Assembly: GCA_023052935.1 (NCBI GenBank)
Contig: CM041292.1
Span: 197,462,299-197,526,298 of the forward strand
From: Piezodorus guildinii
Lineage: Eukaryota; Arthropoda; Insecta; Hemiptera; Pentatomidae
DNA length: 64,000 bases
Direction: 5' to 3'
The notes beneath the pieces were generated by a model, which saw only the letters and a program-made list of their open reading frames with translations, was not told where the DNA came from and ran no database searches. Positions 53,540 through 64,000 of this stretch are shown in pieces (positions within the stretch are counted from its first letter, which is position 1; the number at the start of each line of letters is the position of its first letter). Both the position numbers and the translations under genes were made by a program.

Positions 53540-54545
53540 GATAGGTTCGTGGTCAACCAAGATGGCAAATATTTCAACTACTGTCGAGTTGGTGCGGGAG
53601 TTCCGCAAGACAGCATTTTGGGATGGTTAGGGATTCTGTATACTATATACACTTCTGACATACCATAAACACCCGACACATTACTTGCAGCATACGCAGA
53701 CGACACCGTGATACTCTCTCAACAAGTATTGATCCGACCATAGCCTCACACAGTGTTCAAACTCATTTAAATTTACTTCAAGATTGGCTAGATAAACAGC
53801 GTAAACATTTAAAATAAACATACAGAAATCAAGTCATGTAACATTCACGCTTAGGCATTCTGATTGTCCTCCATTAACACTTCACAATGTTCAGTTACCC
53901 AAACAAACAGAAACAAAATACAAGGGAATCACAATGGATAGACGCCTGGCATGGAAATCACACGAAACCTTAAAAAAAAACAACTGAATCATCGACTATC
54001 AATACTTAGACGACTTCTTCACCATAAAAACAAATTATCACTAAGTAACAAAATCATCATATACAACATGTTACTTAAACGTATATGGACGTACGGTACT
54101 CAGGTGTGGGGCTAATGCAAAAAATCACAATTGTAGACAATTCAAATCTTTCAATCTAAATTCCTTCGCTTCATCACTCACCGCCCCTTTTACGTAACCA
54201 ATAAATCATTACACAAAGACCTCAACATACAATCGTAACGGATATTATTAAAAAATATTACAAACATTTTCACGACTCACTCGCTGGACATCCAAACCTA
54301 CTGGTACAAACATTACTGACTGATACACTACCAAAAAAACCCACCAAGGAGACTGAAACGCCTCTGGTGCAGAGACCTACTTCTTAAGCAGATTTTCCAC
54401 GCCAAGGAGTGCCTTCTTCACTGGGATGTTTCTTTGCTCACGAATTCCGAAGAATCCTGAAGGAGGTTTTTCGCAATGGTCATCAATGTTACAATATATA
54501 CCTAAAGTCATTTGTATATTACATGTTGTAAAATAAATTTTAAAA
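53540..54545 (+). pseudogene. Jockey-C LINE RT remnant
   Basis: Broken frames give YCRVGAGVPQDSILG, LYTIYTSDIP, PDTLLAAYADDTVIL (catalytic YADD intact), LPKQTETKYKGITMDRRLAW, RIWTYGTQVWG, QIFQSKFLRFITHRPFYVTN and a C-terminus equivalent to PPRRLKR. The family tail is TTGTAAAATAAATTT. It is a third jockey lineage, closer to 58620-59400 than to the intact element. Numerous frameshifts. Confidence 0.78.
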
Positions 54546-54979
54546 AATATAAATAATAACTGAATTATTCGTTCTTATGAATTTCAACACTTATTGATCG
54601 TCTTCCGAAAGAAAATAATGCATCACCCTTGCATCCATTGTTTGGAAATAATTCAATCTTCTTTAACATGCTAAAGTGTGATTTCCGTATAATTTTATTT
54701 TACCGATTTAAACTTAGCCATAACTGGACCAAAACTACAAGAAATGTCGCCAAAATGTGTGATGAAGACGATAGTATTATTGAGTGCAAGTTAGATATGG
54801 TCCCCAAAATTTAGATATGGAGACATAATCACAGAAAAAAAAATTTATTGGAAAGACCTCTTAATGAGGACTTCTGCCCTAGATCCATATGATATCCCTC
54901 AGTGTCCGGCGTGATGGCTATACACTACTTGCAATGCTTGTATGCCATGAGTGCATTTTAGCGCCGCACCAGTTCATTG
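54546..54979. other. No gene recognised
   Basis: A 61-codon frame (54629-54814) has no motif. Confidence 0.4.
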
Positions 54980-55625
54980 TTAATCCTTTTTGTTAAATTA
55001 AAAATCAAGCCTCACAGATTTACCGTTCAGCAAGAAAGACTCACATACAAAGACTGAACATTTGAATAAGAATATTTAAGATTCGTTACCGCAAACCCTC
55101 AGAACGTAAATAATAAAACCCTACATGTGGATAAAAAATAATCTAAAATCGAGACGATTTAAAAAAGATACAATATATATTACAGGAAATTTTACAGGAA
55201 GCTCGAATATCTCCCATTACTATAATAATAAATCAAAATATTTAATTCTTTACGCATTAAAAGCTAGGATTATATTTTATTATACTAATAACACTATTTT
55301 AAATTTATGGAATGATTAGGAATGGAACTAAATACGTGATTAGTACCTTTAGAAGATACTTGCATTTCTATATCCGTTTTTAAACATTTGAGTATTGATT
55401 ATTGGGATAAATAAAATAGAAGATTTAGATACAACTAAATGATGAAAACTTTCGACGATTTCGTAAAAAATGTCCTACAGTACATTTTAGAAATCGACGT
55501 GTCAATTGAAAAATACGAATTTCCCATAGTAACATTAACGGACACTACAATAATATTTTTAAAATACATAACAATAGCTGAAATACCTGTTAGAAAACGC
55601 TTCTATCCAAGATAAGGGCTAGGAA
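54980..55625 (+). mobile_element. Jockey-C LINE fragment, strongly decayed
   Basis: QIYRSARKTHIQRLNI-like sequence at 55010-55070, NVNNKTLHVDKK near 55105-55140 and IAEIPVRKRFYP at 55570-55615 parallel the copy at 58620-59400, separated by unrelated or diverged sequence. Confidence 0.55.
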
Positions 55626-55966
55626 GTGTTGCTGCTAAGATTTATAGTTTTCCGTACTGTATTTAATATTGCTAACTATGGAAAGTGAAGAAATATTTTC
55701 AGTTTTTGTCACACTTAATATACGCTATTTCAAACTATATAAAAAAAATTAATGTCGACTATATGATGTTTGTAAATTTTAACTATCAATGAAGGTTATT
55801 GATTACAATAAAACAGTTCACACTCTTGTAAATATTTTAATATCGCCATACACGATGCGAAAACATAAATGATAATATAAATATTAACACTATTTACCAA
55901 GTAAATATGTTTTTATAAATACAGAGAGAAGGAAATTAGAAAAGGCTGCGATCCTATTTTACAACG

Positions 55967-56443
55967 GAATATAGTACATCATTATTTTATATATTATTGC
56001 TTTGTAAATATTGTAAGTTATCACTATTATCAATTTCCTTATTAGGGCAGAATATAATATATCTAAATAAAATTGTTTGAAAATTTGAAAGTAATTAAAC
56101 AAACCATTTTCTCAAGAGAAGTCAACAAATAAATTCCATTTAGTCCACAAAATAACCCTCAGATTTCGAAAAAAACGCACTCCTGCTACTAAAATATTTA
56201 CTCGAATAGAACATCATTATTTTATATATTTATTGCTTTGTAAATATTGTAATTTATCACTATTATCAATGTCCTTATAAGGGCAGATTATAATATCTCT
56301 AAATAAAATTGTTTAAAAATTCGAAAGTAATTAAACAAACCATTTTCTCTAGAGAAGTCAACAAACAAATTCCATTTATTCCACAAAATAACCCTCAGAT
56401 TTCGAAATAAACAACGCACTCCTGCTACCAAAATATTTACTCG
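55967..56443. repeat. ~238-bp tandem duplication of a LINE-like 3' end
   Basis: Units 55967-56203 and 56204-56443 are near identical (both contain TGCTTTGTAAATATTGTAA and ATCTAAATAAAATTGTTT). TCTAAATAAA recalls the jockey 3' end at 30781. Confidence 0.85.
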
Positions 56444-57499
56444 TAAATAGTTAAATAATTTTTAAATAAAATTTTAAACCTTCGAAGCATTATTTTTTCA
56501 AAACCCTTTATCATTCAATTTATTCAATATTTTATTATAAATAAAAAAATAAAAAAATTACGGAGCGAAAGCTTATAATTTATGAGAAATTTATTTGTTT
56601 TTATATAAAAACTATTAAACTCAATATTTTTTATAATATATGTCTATATTCTTCTAAAGGACTTTCTCTGAAATGTTCCAGTGTGATTCTAACAAAGCTT
56701 TTATTTTCAACTTCCAGACCAGTTTCCAATATCTCGCCCACCATTTCATTTATTTACTCTTCGGAATTCAATTTATCTTTTAGGGAATAGTGCCTCTGAC
56801 CCTCTGCAAATTTTGTTTTAGGCATTGAACTTTTGGAAAATCTATTATGAGTGTATTATTTCTACCAATTTCACAGCGCTTACTTTTACTTAAAGGCTCA
56901 GCCTGTTATTTTCCTCTCTTATTTTTTAACCTTTCTTTCCTCCAGTGTTTTTTAGAGATTTTTTTTTTAAGGAGAGATGTTCATTGCCTCAATAGAATAA
57001 TTTCATTGAATTCTAATACAATTTTTTTCAGGCTGTTGTTATCCTTCCTTCTTTGGTGGAATAATTGTTTTTAAGGTAACTAAACTCAATTCTGTTTATT
57101 TGATTTTATGAACCGCACTATATTAACATCTTAAAACAATTCTAATTTGATTATTATTAAAAAAAAAGTAATTGTTCTTATGAAAAGTCATGGATTAATT
57201 ATGTAGTTACACCAGTATGCAAATTATTTAATTTTGATTTGTCAATTTTTTTTTTAATTTTATAATTGACTAGGATATAACTTATAAATTGAATTCAAAG
57301 TTACAGTATACAATTTTAGTAAAAAAAGAACTTTTAGGTAAATTATGAATAGTTATAACTGAAAATTCGGAAATTATTAATTTCTATGTATTTTTCTTTT
57401 TTTTTAACTTTAATAGTAGTCTTAGATAAAACATAAATTGTTATTATAGAGTATAATCGTGCATATTATAAAGCTTTAATTTTAATACAATATTCGTAA
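56444..57499. other. No gene recognised
   Basis: AT-rich. The 75-codon frame at 56847-57074 has no motif. Confidence 0.5.
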
Positions 57500-57511
57500 A
57501 ATCTATTTTGG

Positions 57512-57791
57512 TTTGATTATTTAACGCCACTTTATGCTACTATGGCTAATCGGACGATGCTACAGTGGGAGTCCTAAATTTTGCCTATCCAGCTTTTATT
57601 AGGATATAAATCTTTAACGAGTACCTGACATATCACAGGCTCGGGACCACCTTTTAACGTCCCCTCCGAAGGACGGCATAACTGAGGATTTTTTACTCCC
57701 ATTAAAAAATCCAAGGATCACCTGCGGGTTTGAACCCGTGACCTTTGGCATAGGAGGCTGTTATGCTAACCACCCAGCTACCGGTGATCCC
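57512..57791 (-). mobile_element. tRNA-derived SINE (family 1), complete
   Basis: Minus-strand head with GTAGCTGGGTGGTTAGCATA (A box) and GGGTTCAAACCC (B box). Body as at 49041-49318. The 12-bp target duplication is AATCTATTTTGG (57500-57511, 57792-57803). Confidence 0.9.
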
Positions 57792-57894
57792 AATCTATTT
57801 TGGAAAAATTCTAACACTAGACCGAAACAACAAGAAACTGCTTACCGATTTAGGCTGCTTTGATATTTACTTTGAACTTCCCCTTAATAACTAA

Positions 57895-58010
57895 GGGCTT
57901 ATTTACATGACTATCATAAGACCTATCTGGACTTTTTGAGTTGAATTTCGGGGCTCCGAAAAACCAACGAATTCTTCTCCTATCCGATCCTTGCGATACA
58001 AAATCCTTTA
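57895..58010 (+). mobile_element. Jockey-B fragment
   Basis: Encodes MTIIRPIWTF*VEFRGSEKP, SSPIRSLRYKIL, corresponding to the IRPIWTYGVEIWG region at 15030. About 115 bp survives. Confidence 0.6.
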
Positions 58011-58204
58011 AGTTTTATTAGGAGTGTTGTTAGTGTTTACTATGTCTATATGTAAATTACGCCTTTGTTTAATAAAACATTCACATTTACTTGATGTATT
58101 CATTGGTACAAAGTTTTCAGTTTTTATAAATATATTTATTTCTTTATTAGGGTTTTTCAACCACAAGGGTCATTTGCACCCTATTTTACAATTTCCGTTT
58201 ATTT

Positions 58205-58600
58205 ATTGCTAATTAAAAGTTGCAATTTAATTTTTTTGAAATATTTTTGTTGATTTCAAAAATAATATCAACTTCTTAATTTGCTCTTCTACCTGGAATA
58301 TTTCCTCATGTCCATTTCCTGATAAATGATTTTGTCGTTCATTCTCATATGCATAGCATTCAGTGATTATATGAATGACTGTAAGAGCTACTCCACACGA
58401 AATACACTGAGGCAAGGGCTTTTTTTCCATTAAATATTGATGGGTGAGGCGAGTATGCCCAATCCTTAAACGAGCCAAAACGACTTCTTCCTTTTGCGTC
58501 AGCTGTATGTTCGACTTTGCCCTGCGAACATAGGGCTCTACTATTCTGAGCTTATTGTCCCTCGTTGCCGTCCAGATCTGTTGCCATACCTGTTATAAAT
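58205..58600 (-). pseudogene. I-like LINE C-terminal zinc-finger module
   Basis: The minus strand from about 58600 reads WQQIWTATRDNKLRIVEPYV, KSNIQLTQKEEVVLARLRIG, HTRLTHQYLMEKKPLPQCIS, CGVALTVIHIITECYAYENE. The RLRIGH...LTH...P-C--C...T--HI--EC pattern is the C-terminal module after RNase H in I/R1-type LINEs. Parallel to 41936-42260 but from a different copy. The RNase H itself is absent. It sits against the jockey-C fragment. Confidence 0.78.
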
Positions 58601-58619
58601 TATAAATATAATTTTTCAA

Positions 58620-59400
58620 GAAATGATAAGCTACTTCCTGGGACGGCAATTTTAATACCAACGATCCTATGCTCGCCTCACTGACTGTACAAAATCACTT
58701 AATCCTCCTAAAAAAATAGTACTCTCTTTGGAAGATTCGATTAAATCACCGGTCAAAACATGTAAACTTCACACTACCATAAAGCACTTGACCTAGTTAA
58801 ATCGTCGACAACCAAATTTCTCAGACCAACTTTGTACATTACCTAGGACATTCGATCGAAGAATGACTTGGAGCCCACATGTCAAGATGAAAAGAAAGAT
58901 TCAACCACCGTCTAATAATACTATACTCTCTTCTATCTAAATCATCAAAACTAAAAATTAGACAGAAACTGAATGCATACACATACCTACTTAAAACAAT
59001 ATGGACTTTCGCTTCACAGATTTATAGATCAGAAAAAAAGACCCACATACAAAAACTGCAATTATTTCCATAAAAATTTTTAGGACTCATAACGACAGCT
59101 CATTTGTACGTAAACAATAAAACTCTACGTACGGACTTACAACTGCAAACAGTTGACCAATATATACGAACTCTCTATTCTGGTTTTCACAGTAAACTTC
59201 AAGGACACAAAAATAGTCTTATTATCGAGAAGTCAATAGCTGAAATGCCAGTCAGAAGAAGGCTAAAGAGAAGCTGGATGAGAGACCTCCTCTGCTAAAT
59301 TAAAACCTTGGAAGGGGTGCTGCTGGGAACTTTCCGTTCCATGCCCACCGTGTCGGATCTCCGATGTCCAATAGCTTCTGACAGGTGCAAATGAAGAAAT
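58620..59400 (+). pseudogene. Jockey-C LINE RT remnant
   Basis: Frames give SNTNDPMLASLTVQNHL, HYLGHSI-E, KTHIQKLQLF, then an open C-terminus NNKTLRTDLQLQTVDQYIRT, SLIIEKSIAEMPVRRRLKRS, WMRDLLC ending at 59298. A 3' UTR (TGGAAGGGGTGCTGCTGGGA) ends in an A-run at 59406. Catalytic motifs are lost. Confidence 0.75.
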
Positions 59401-59414
59401 ATGACAAAAAAAAA

Positions 59415-60045
59415 AGAAGATAGAGAATTTGTATACTTCGATTTCTGTACTTTTTATTGAGTTATATGTAAGGTCATGGACGAATTAAATGATCCACAAC
59501 TATTTTAACATCCAGGCGACACGAACTCTTTTTAAGTGCGTGTTTTGAACATCACACTGAAAGTTTTAGCTGTAACAAGGCTTTCTATCTGATATCTCAT
59601 TAATTATACACGAAATAATTTAAAGCAACATGCATGAAAATGTTAATACTAATGAAACTAACTGCTGTTTAATTTGTTCACTAATGTGTTGAATTATCAT
59701 ATGAAAACTTCTGAATAATAATTATAATAGACATTAAGTTACCTTTTTACAAAATAAGTCGTAGTAAGTTTATATAATGCACTATGATTATTATTTATAA
59801 ATGTATTATTATTACTATATACATTACTATACAAAGAGTAAAATGGCAGCTCGAAAATACAATGTAAAACAAGGTTTAATATTTTGGTTATGAAATGAAT
59901 ATTTTTGCTAATAATGGTCAAGATAAGATGGTTTTGCTTCCATGTGGTTTGAAATTTGATTTTCTTAAATGAGTATTAAATTATTTGAAAAAAAAAAGTT
60001 TAAAGTTATTCAAAATATTATATTTTCAACAACATATTCTATGTT
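59415..60045. other. No gene recognised
   Basis: AT-rich with no assigned feature. Confidence 0.5.
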
Positions 60046-60049
60046 TTTC

Positions 60050-60480
60050 ACTGATATTTAAAACTGTAAATATTAATAGCTTGGTAATACATCTAGTAAA
60101 TTAGCTTCAAGATAAATTACATGTATAAAAAAAAAATAAAGTAAAAAATGCCAGCAATCAAGGAGATTATCTAAATCGGGTATCCGGATTATTTTCTTTC
60201 CAGACGCTTCGGAGGATTCTAAGGAACAAAGTAGAAGCAAGAATTAAAACTAGTAGGTTAGACTGAGAATGGAGTTAATCGTGGAAGAAGCGATACGTGG
60301 TTCGGGCCAAAGAAACATCTATGTATTTGTGGATGAGTATATCTGCTTAGTAAACATAATAGAGTTTAAAAAGTTACGAAGGATGTTAAATTGGATGCGG
60401 AAAAAAATCAATGGTTTAGTTGGAGCCCCAAAGCCTAACCCCATAAGTCCGGAATGGCCATATGGTAGTCATCCAGTAAA
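60050..60480 (-). mobile_element. Jockey-B LINE 3' fragment
   Basis: 3' UTR and decayed C-terminus (CAGACGCTTCGGAGGATTCT is the PPRRL-coding region). It is truncated exactly where a Helentron-like repeat starts at 60482. Confidence 0.65.
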
Positions 60481-60481
60481 T

Positions 60482-61555
60482 ATGTGTGTGTGTGGTAACT
60501 CCCGGGAGGAAACGGAAAGTCCTATCAAACTGAAATTTCATATTTAAGACAACTATACTCCCGAGACGTGACAAAACCTTTTTCATCAAAATGAGCTTAC
60601 CAGAAGAGCCACTTTATACCATGCATTTTGCCTCTTTTTTTCAATTTTCTCGAAAACGGTTCCGACGATTATGATTAAATTCGCTACATCGATGTAAAAT
60701 TTAACAAGCTTTAATATCATGAAGATTTCATTCGGATTAAAATGGACTGACAGGGCTTAAATGTGGATATTTTAAATTTTCTTTCTCTAAAGTACCTTTA
60801 ATTTTGTTGATTCTATAAAAATAACTATATTATCTTGTTACCACTGATGAAAAACAGGTAAATATATAAATTGAATGAATTCGATACCCAACTTACCAAA
60901 ATGAGCTTACCAGAAGAGCCACTTTATACCATGCATTTTGCCTCTTTTTTTCAATTTTCTCGAAAACGGTTCCGACGATTATGATTAAACTCGCTACATC
61001 AATGTAAAATTTAATAGGCTTTAACATCAAATAAGTTTTATTCTGATTGAAATAGTATGTCAGGGCTTGAATGTCGATAATTTAAATTTTCTTCTTCTAA
61101 AGTACCTTTAATTTTGTAGATTCTATAAAAATAACTATATTATCTTATTAACATTGATTAATAACAGCTAAATATGTAAGTTCTACAAATTTGAAAAACA
61201 ACTAAAGGAGAAAACAGAAAACAATATTTTTTTAATGTAATTTTTATTTTTGAACATAAGAGCAGTAATATAAATGTATGATATACCGTTAGAAAGCTAA
61301 AGATTTTAGAAAAAATATTATCTTATACTCAAGCTTTTAAAAGTTAATAGAGAGTGATGAAAAGAACATAAAACTAATTGATTATTTTAGATAATGATAT
61401 AATAGATTTTTTAATAAAACACATGTTTCTATATAAATTCGATTTAATTAATTCTTTAATAGTTTCACGTATATTTATCTCTAACTGTATTTGAAAATTC
61501 TTACATTTAATTTAAAAATGGAGCTATGTGAAAGTCGTGTGTTGCCCGCACCAGA
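60482..61555 (-). mobile_element. Helentron-like repeat with internal tandem duplication
   Basis: The TCTGG end (CCCGCACCAGA) is at 61555. The hairpin end is missing, cut at the GT run. The segment 60586-60895 is repeated at 60896-61200 (both start AAAATGAGCTTACCAGAAGA), lengthening the copy by about 310 bp. Confidence 0.75.
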
Positions 61556-61559
61556 TTTA

Positions 61560-62710
61560 TTTACATGTGATGCTAACATTTTCTTCATTATGTTTCTTTT
61601 TCTGAATCTCGATAAATTTTAAGGATGTTTCTATTGATCTATTATTTTGTGTTAATTTTAACGGAACAGTCATTGCTCCTGATGGTAGGGATTACCTCTG
61701 TTTTGAGACCATCCCTAAACTAAACTTAAGTCCATCTTAGGCACAAAGTGCCATCGCTAAAATATGATAATTTTATAAACACAGAATCAAATTCTACGTT
61801 TATTGAAATCTCATATGTTTGGAGAGAAGATTTTTTTTCCGTAAATTAAAAAACATTTTTATGGCTTATACCATATACTATTTATTTATTTATGCTAAAT
61901 AACATCATCTAATATTCCGAAATGGCTCTTACTATATCAGATAAAAACGTTAGATTGTGATGTGTAATCGGAACTTTCCGTGCCTAGATAAGCGTTCAGA
62001 GATACGGCAGTGATACAGTTGGTAATTTTGAAATAATATTCCAGCATTAAATCGATACTAACTATGATTATCTTTCAATATCGATTTAGCAATTCAGACC
62101 ATAGCATGGTTTGCAAAATCCAAAAATGGCAATTTCTCATTGCGAAACAACGGGTCGTCGATATCCCACTGTTATGTCATTAGGAAGTTAGATAGGCACT
62201 ATTTGTCTATCGCTCAAACCGTTTTGGAATGGGTTTGGGCTTTGAATGTTTTGAATGAAGGCTTCTAATGTTCGTTAAATAGGCTACCTTAAAAGGATAG
62301 TATATCACGTAGGAGAGATGATGACATATATATTTTCTCGTTTAACGCGTGAGACCTTGTCATGCATTGAGAAATATATGAATTCAAGTTATGTAAGTTA
62401 ACATACCGACAATTTAGGACTTAGAATATTGAATGGATACATAATTTCATTCGGTTTTAGAAGTCAGAAATAGAAAAAATGTTTCGTAGAAAGAATAAAT
62501 AATATTATAATGGAGTTATTTTTTGGTGTTGAGAATATATGATAGATAAGTCAAGAAAAACATACTTAATAGACAAACTTATTTCTAGGGCTAGGATTCT
62601 TATATAAATACATATTGGCTCCTGAATTTAATATCACCTTGTAACAACTCAAAGTATATTTTTTAACGCAATTGGGATGAAATTAAGCCAATTTAAATTT
62701 TCATTTTACG
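61560..62710. other. No gene recognised
   Basis: Non-repetitive AT-rich sequence; no motif-bearing ORF. Confidence 0.5.
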
Positions 62711-63121
62711 TTTTTTTGTTTAAATATTCTTATTGAAATTTACAACTGTATTTTGTAATACAAGTAAATGTGTTGGTAGTGATAAAATACATGAAAAAAA
62801 AATGAAGAGAAAATGCCCATTGGCATCAATCTACTAGATAACTAAACTAGGCCATCTTCTTTTCAGACGCCTCGGTGGATTGTCAGGAATTGAAGAGGAA
62901 GCAAGGATTGAAACTAGAGGATTAGAGTGGGAGTGGAGTTTGTCATGGAAGGATTGATACCTGGTTCGGGCCAAATTAGCAACATATGGGATGTTAAGGT
63001 CTTTATGGATGAGTTTGTTTGTGACAAAGTAAGGAGTATTGAGGATTTTTCGAAGGATTTTGGATTGTAAGGATTGAATACGGGAAGAATTTGATGGTTT
63101 CGTAGAGTCCCAAATCTCAAA
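62711..63121 (-). mobile_element. Jockey-B LINE 3' fragment
   Basis: The T-run at 62711 is the poly(A) remnant. It carries the 3' UTR with CCCATTGGCA and an RT tail (minus: ILPVFNPYNPKSFEKSSILL is the out-of-frame reading of the QSLQSKIL.KILNAPYF region). Closely matches 210-490. Confidence 0.75.
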
Positions 63122-63890
63122 TTTTACGTTTAAAAATTGGAAAATGCTATCAGTTTCAAACTTATTTCCTTAGAGCGATTAAACAGTTTGCTGGTTTTGT
63201 ATTTTTTATGCTTAAAATAAAACCGGTTTTGTATTTTAATAAAAAAAAATCAGAGTACAGACTGTTTTAGAAGACCATTTACTGTTTACATATTTCACTA
63301 ATTTTACATAATTATTTCCATATTTTTATCAAAATCAATACATATATATTTACATATTTGGCATTTTTAATTACATAAAAATTCTAGCCCTACTTATTAT
63401 CTTTGAATATGTTCAAACCAAAATTATGATTTTATATTACTGTTTTTCCTATTTTATTAATGTTTCTGATTATGGGCTTGCTAAGTCAACTTATTATTAT
63501 TTTTCTAGTAGAATTATTATTCTCATGTTATGTTGTTATGTGTTTTCTTTATAACCGTACCCTCAAACAACTCTAATCAAATGAACTTTATTAAACTGTT
63601 TATTCGCCGTTTATATTAATGGCCTCTTTTCTTCTTGTTTACAATACCATTATTCTGATCTTTTAAAACATCTGGAAATGATGCAGATATAATCTGATTG
63701 AAGAGATTTTAACATCCCTCTGATTAGCGAACTATTTCATATTGAGAATATTTTGAAGAGACCAGAATAAGTAATCGCCGGGTGATGCATGATCCAGAAA
63801 ATACGGTGGGTATAATTTAACAATCTAGCCAAACTGCAATAATCCATGTTATGTGATTATTATAACATACCAAAAATTACATACAAAATA
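63122..63890. other. No gene recognised
   Basis: AT-rich with no assigned feature. Confidence 0.5.
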
Positions 63891-63894
63891 TGTT

Positions 63895-64000
63895 TTGCTC
63901 ATTTCTTCTTTAGTTCGTTATTAAATTCGTTCAACTTCTATATTTACCTGTTTTGACGTAATGCTAATCAGATTATACAGTAAACTTCATGAAATCTACA
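63895..64000 (+). mobile_element. Helentron-like repeat, cut by window end
   Basis: Matches the internal block TCTTCTTTAGTTCGTTATTA...TATATTTACCTGTTTTGACG of the family (compare 52355-52440). Confidence 0.55.

Overview
The window is AT-rich eukaryotic DNA and looks like arthropod, probably insect, intergenic or intronic sequence. No host protein-coding gene can be read with confidence; one weak exon candidate lies at 4646-4748. Almost everything recognisable is a transposable element. Fragments of several LINE families (jockey-like, RTE-like, CR1-like and RNase-H-bearing I-like), mariner/Tc1/piggyBac DNA transposons, three tRNA-derived SINE families, Penelope-like elements (PLEs) and an abundant Helitron/Helentron-like non-coding repeat are interleaved and often nested.

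The centrepiece is an apparently intact jockey-clade LINE at 25987-30816. It has a GC-rich 5' UTR, ORF1 (436 aa, three zinc knuckles) and ORF2 (892 aa, endonuclease plus reverse transcriptase). The ORFs abut as stop-start TAAATG. It ends in a poly(A) tract and is flanked by the 8-bp duplication TTTCTATA. It sits at the tail of a CR1-like fragment, and both interrupt an older PLE terminal repeat that resumes at 30825.

The most unusual theme is PLE terminal repeats carrying hammerhead-ribozyme-like cores (CTGANGA, stem II, GAAACGTY). They occur as long inverted pairs at 1446-1698, 5546-5807 and about 9060-9400, and as single or truncated copies at 627-687, 11818-11990, 24000-24160 and 30825-30900. 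At 13365-14452 an inverted pair still encloses a GIY-YIG endonuclease remnant, which ties the repeats to the Penelope group.

Layout: 1-5200, jockey-B, RTE, PLE, mariner and CR1 debris. 5200-9400, Helentron-like end, PLE foldback, decayed mariner, RTE LINE with a nested 3' end, second PLE foldback. 9400-13360, mostly unassigned plus two LINE tails and an anonymous island. 13365-16097, PLE with endonuclease remnant, then a 5'-truncated jockey-B with target duplication. 17351-21660, Helentron-like copy with SINE, Tc1 end, SINE, island, duplicated RTE/PLE block. 22430-25978, diverged unit repeat, SINEs, piggyBac MITE, PLE, RTE and CR1. 25987-30816, intact jockey. 30825-41300, PLE, Helentron-like, Tc1, jockey-B, SINE, mariner, island. 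41340-49600, I-like LINE, island, RTE RT copy, jockey-B, Helentron-like with SINE. 50161-64000, Helentron-like, CR1, jockey-C, tandem duplication, SINE, jockey-B.

There is no operon-like or shared-pathway organisation. Functional links are only within elements (ORF1 with ORF2) and presumably between SINEs or non-autonomous repeats and the autonomous elements that mobilise them.
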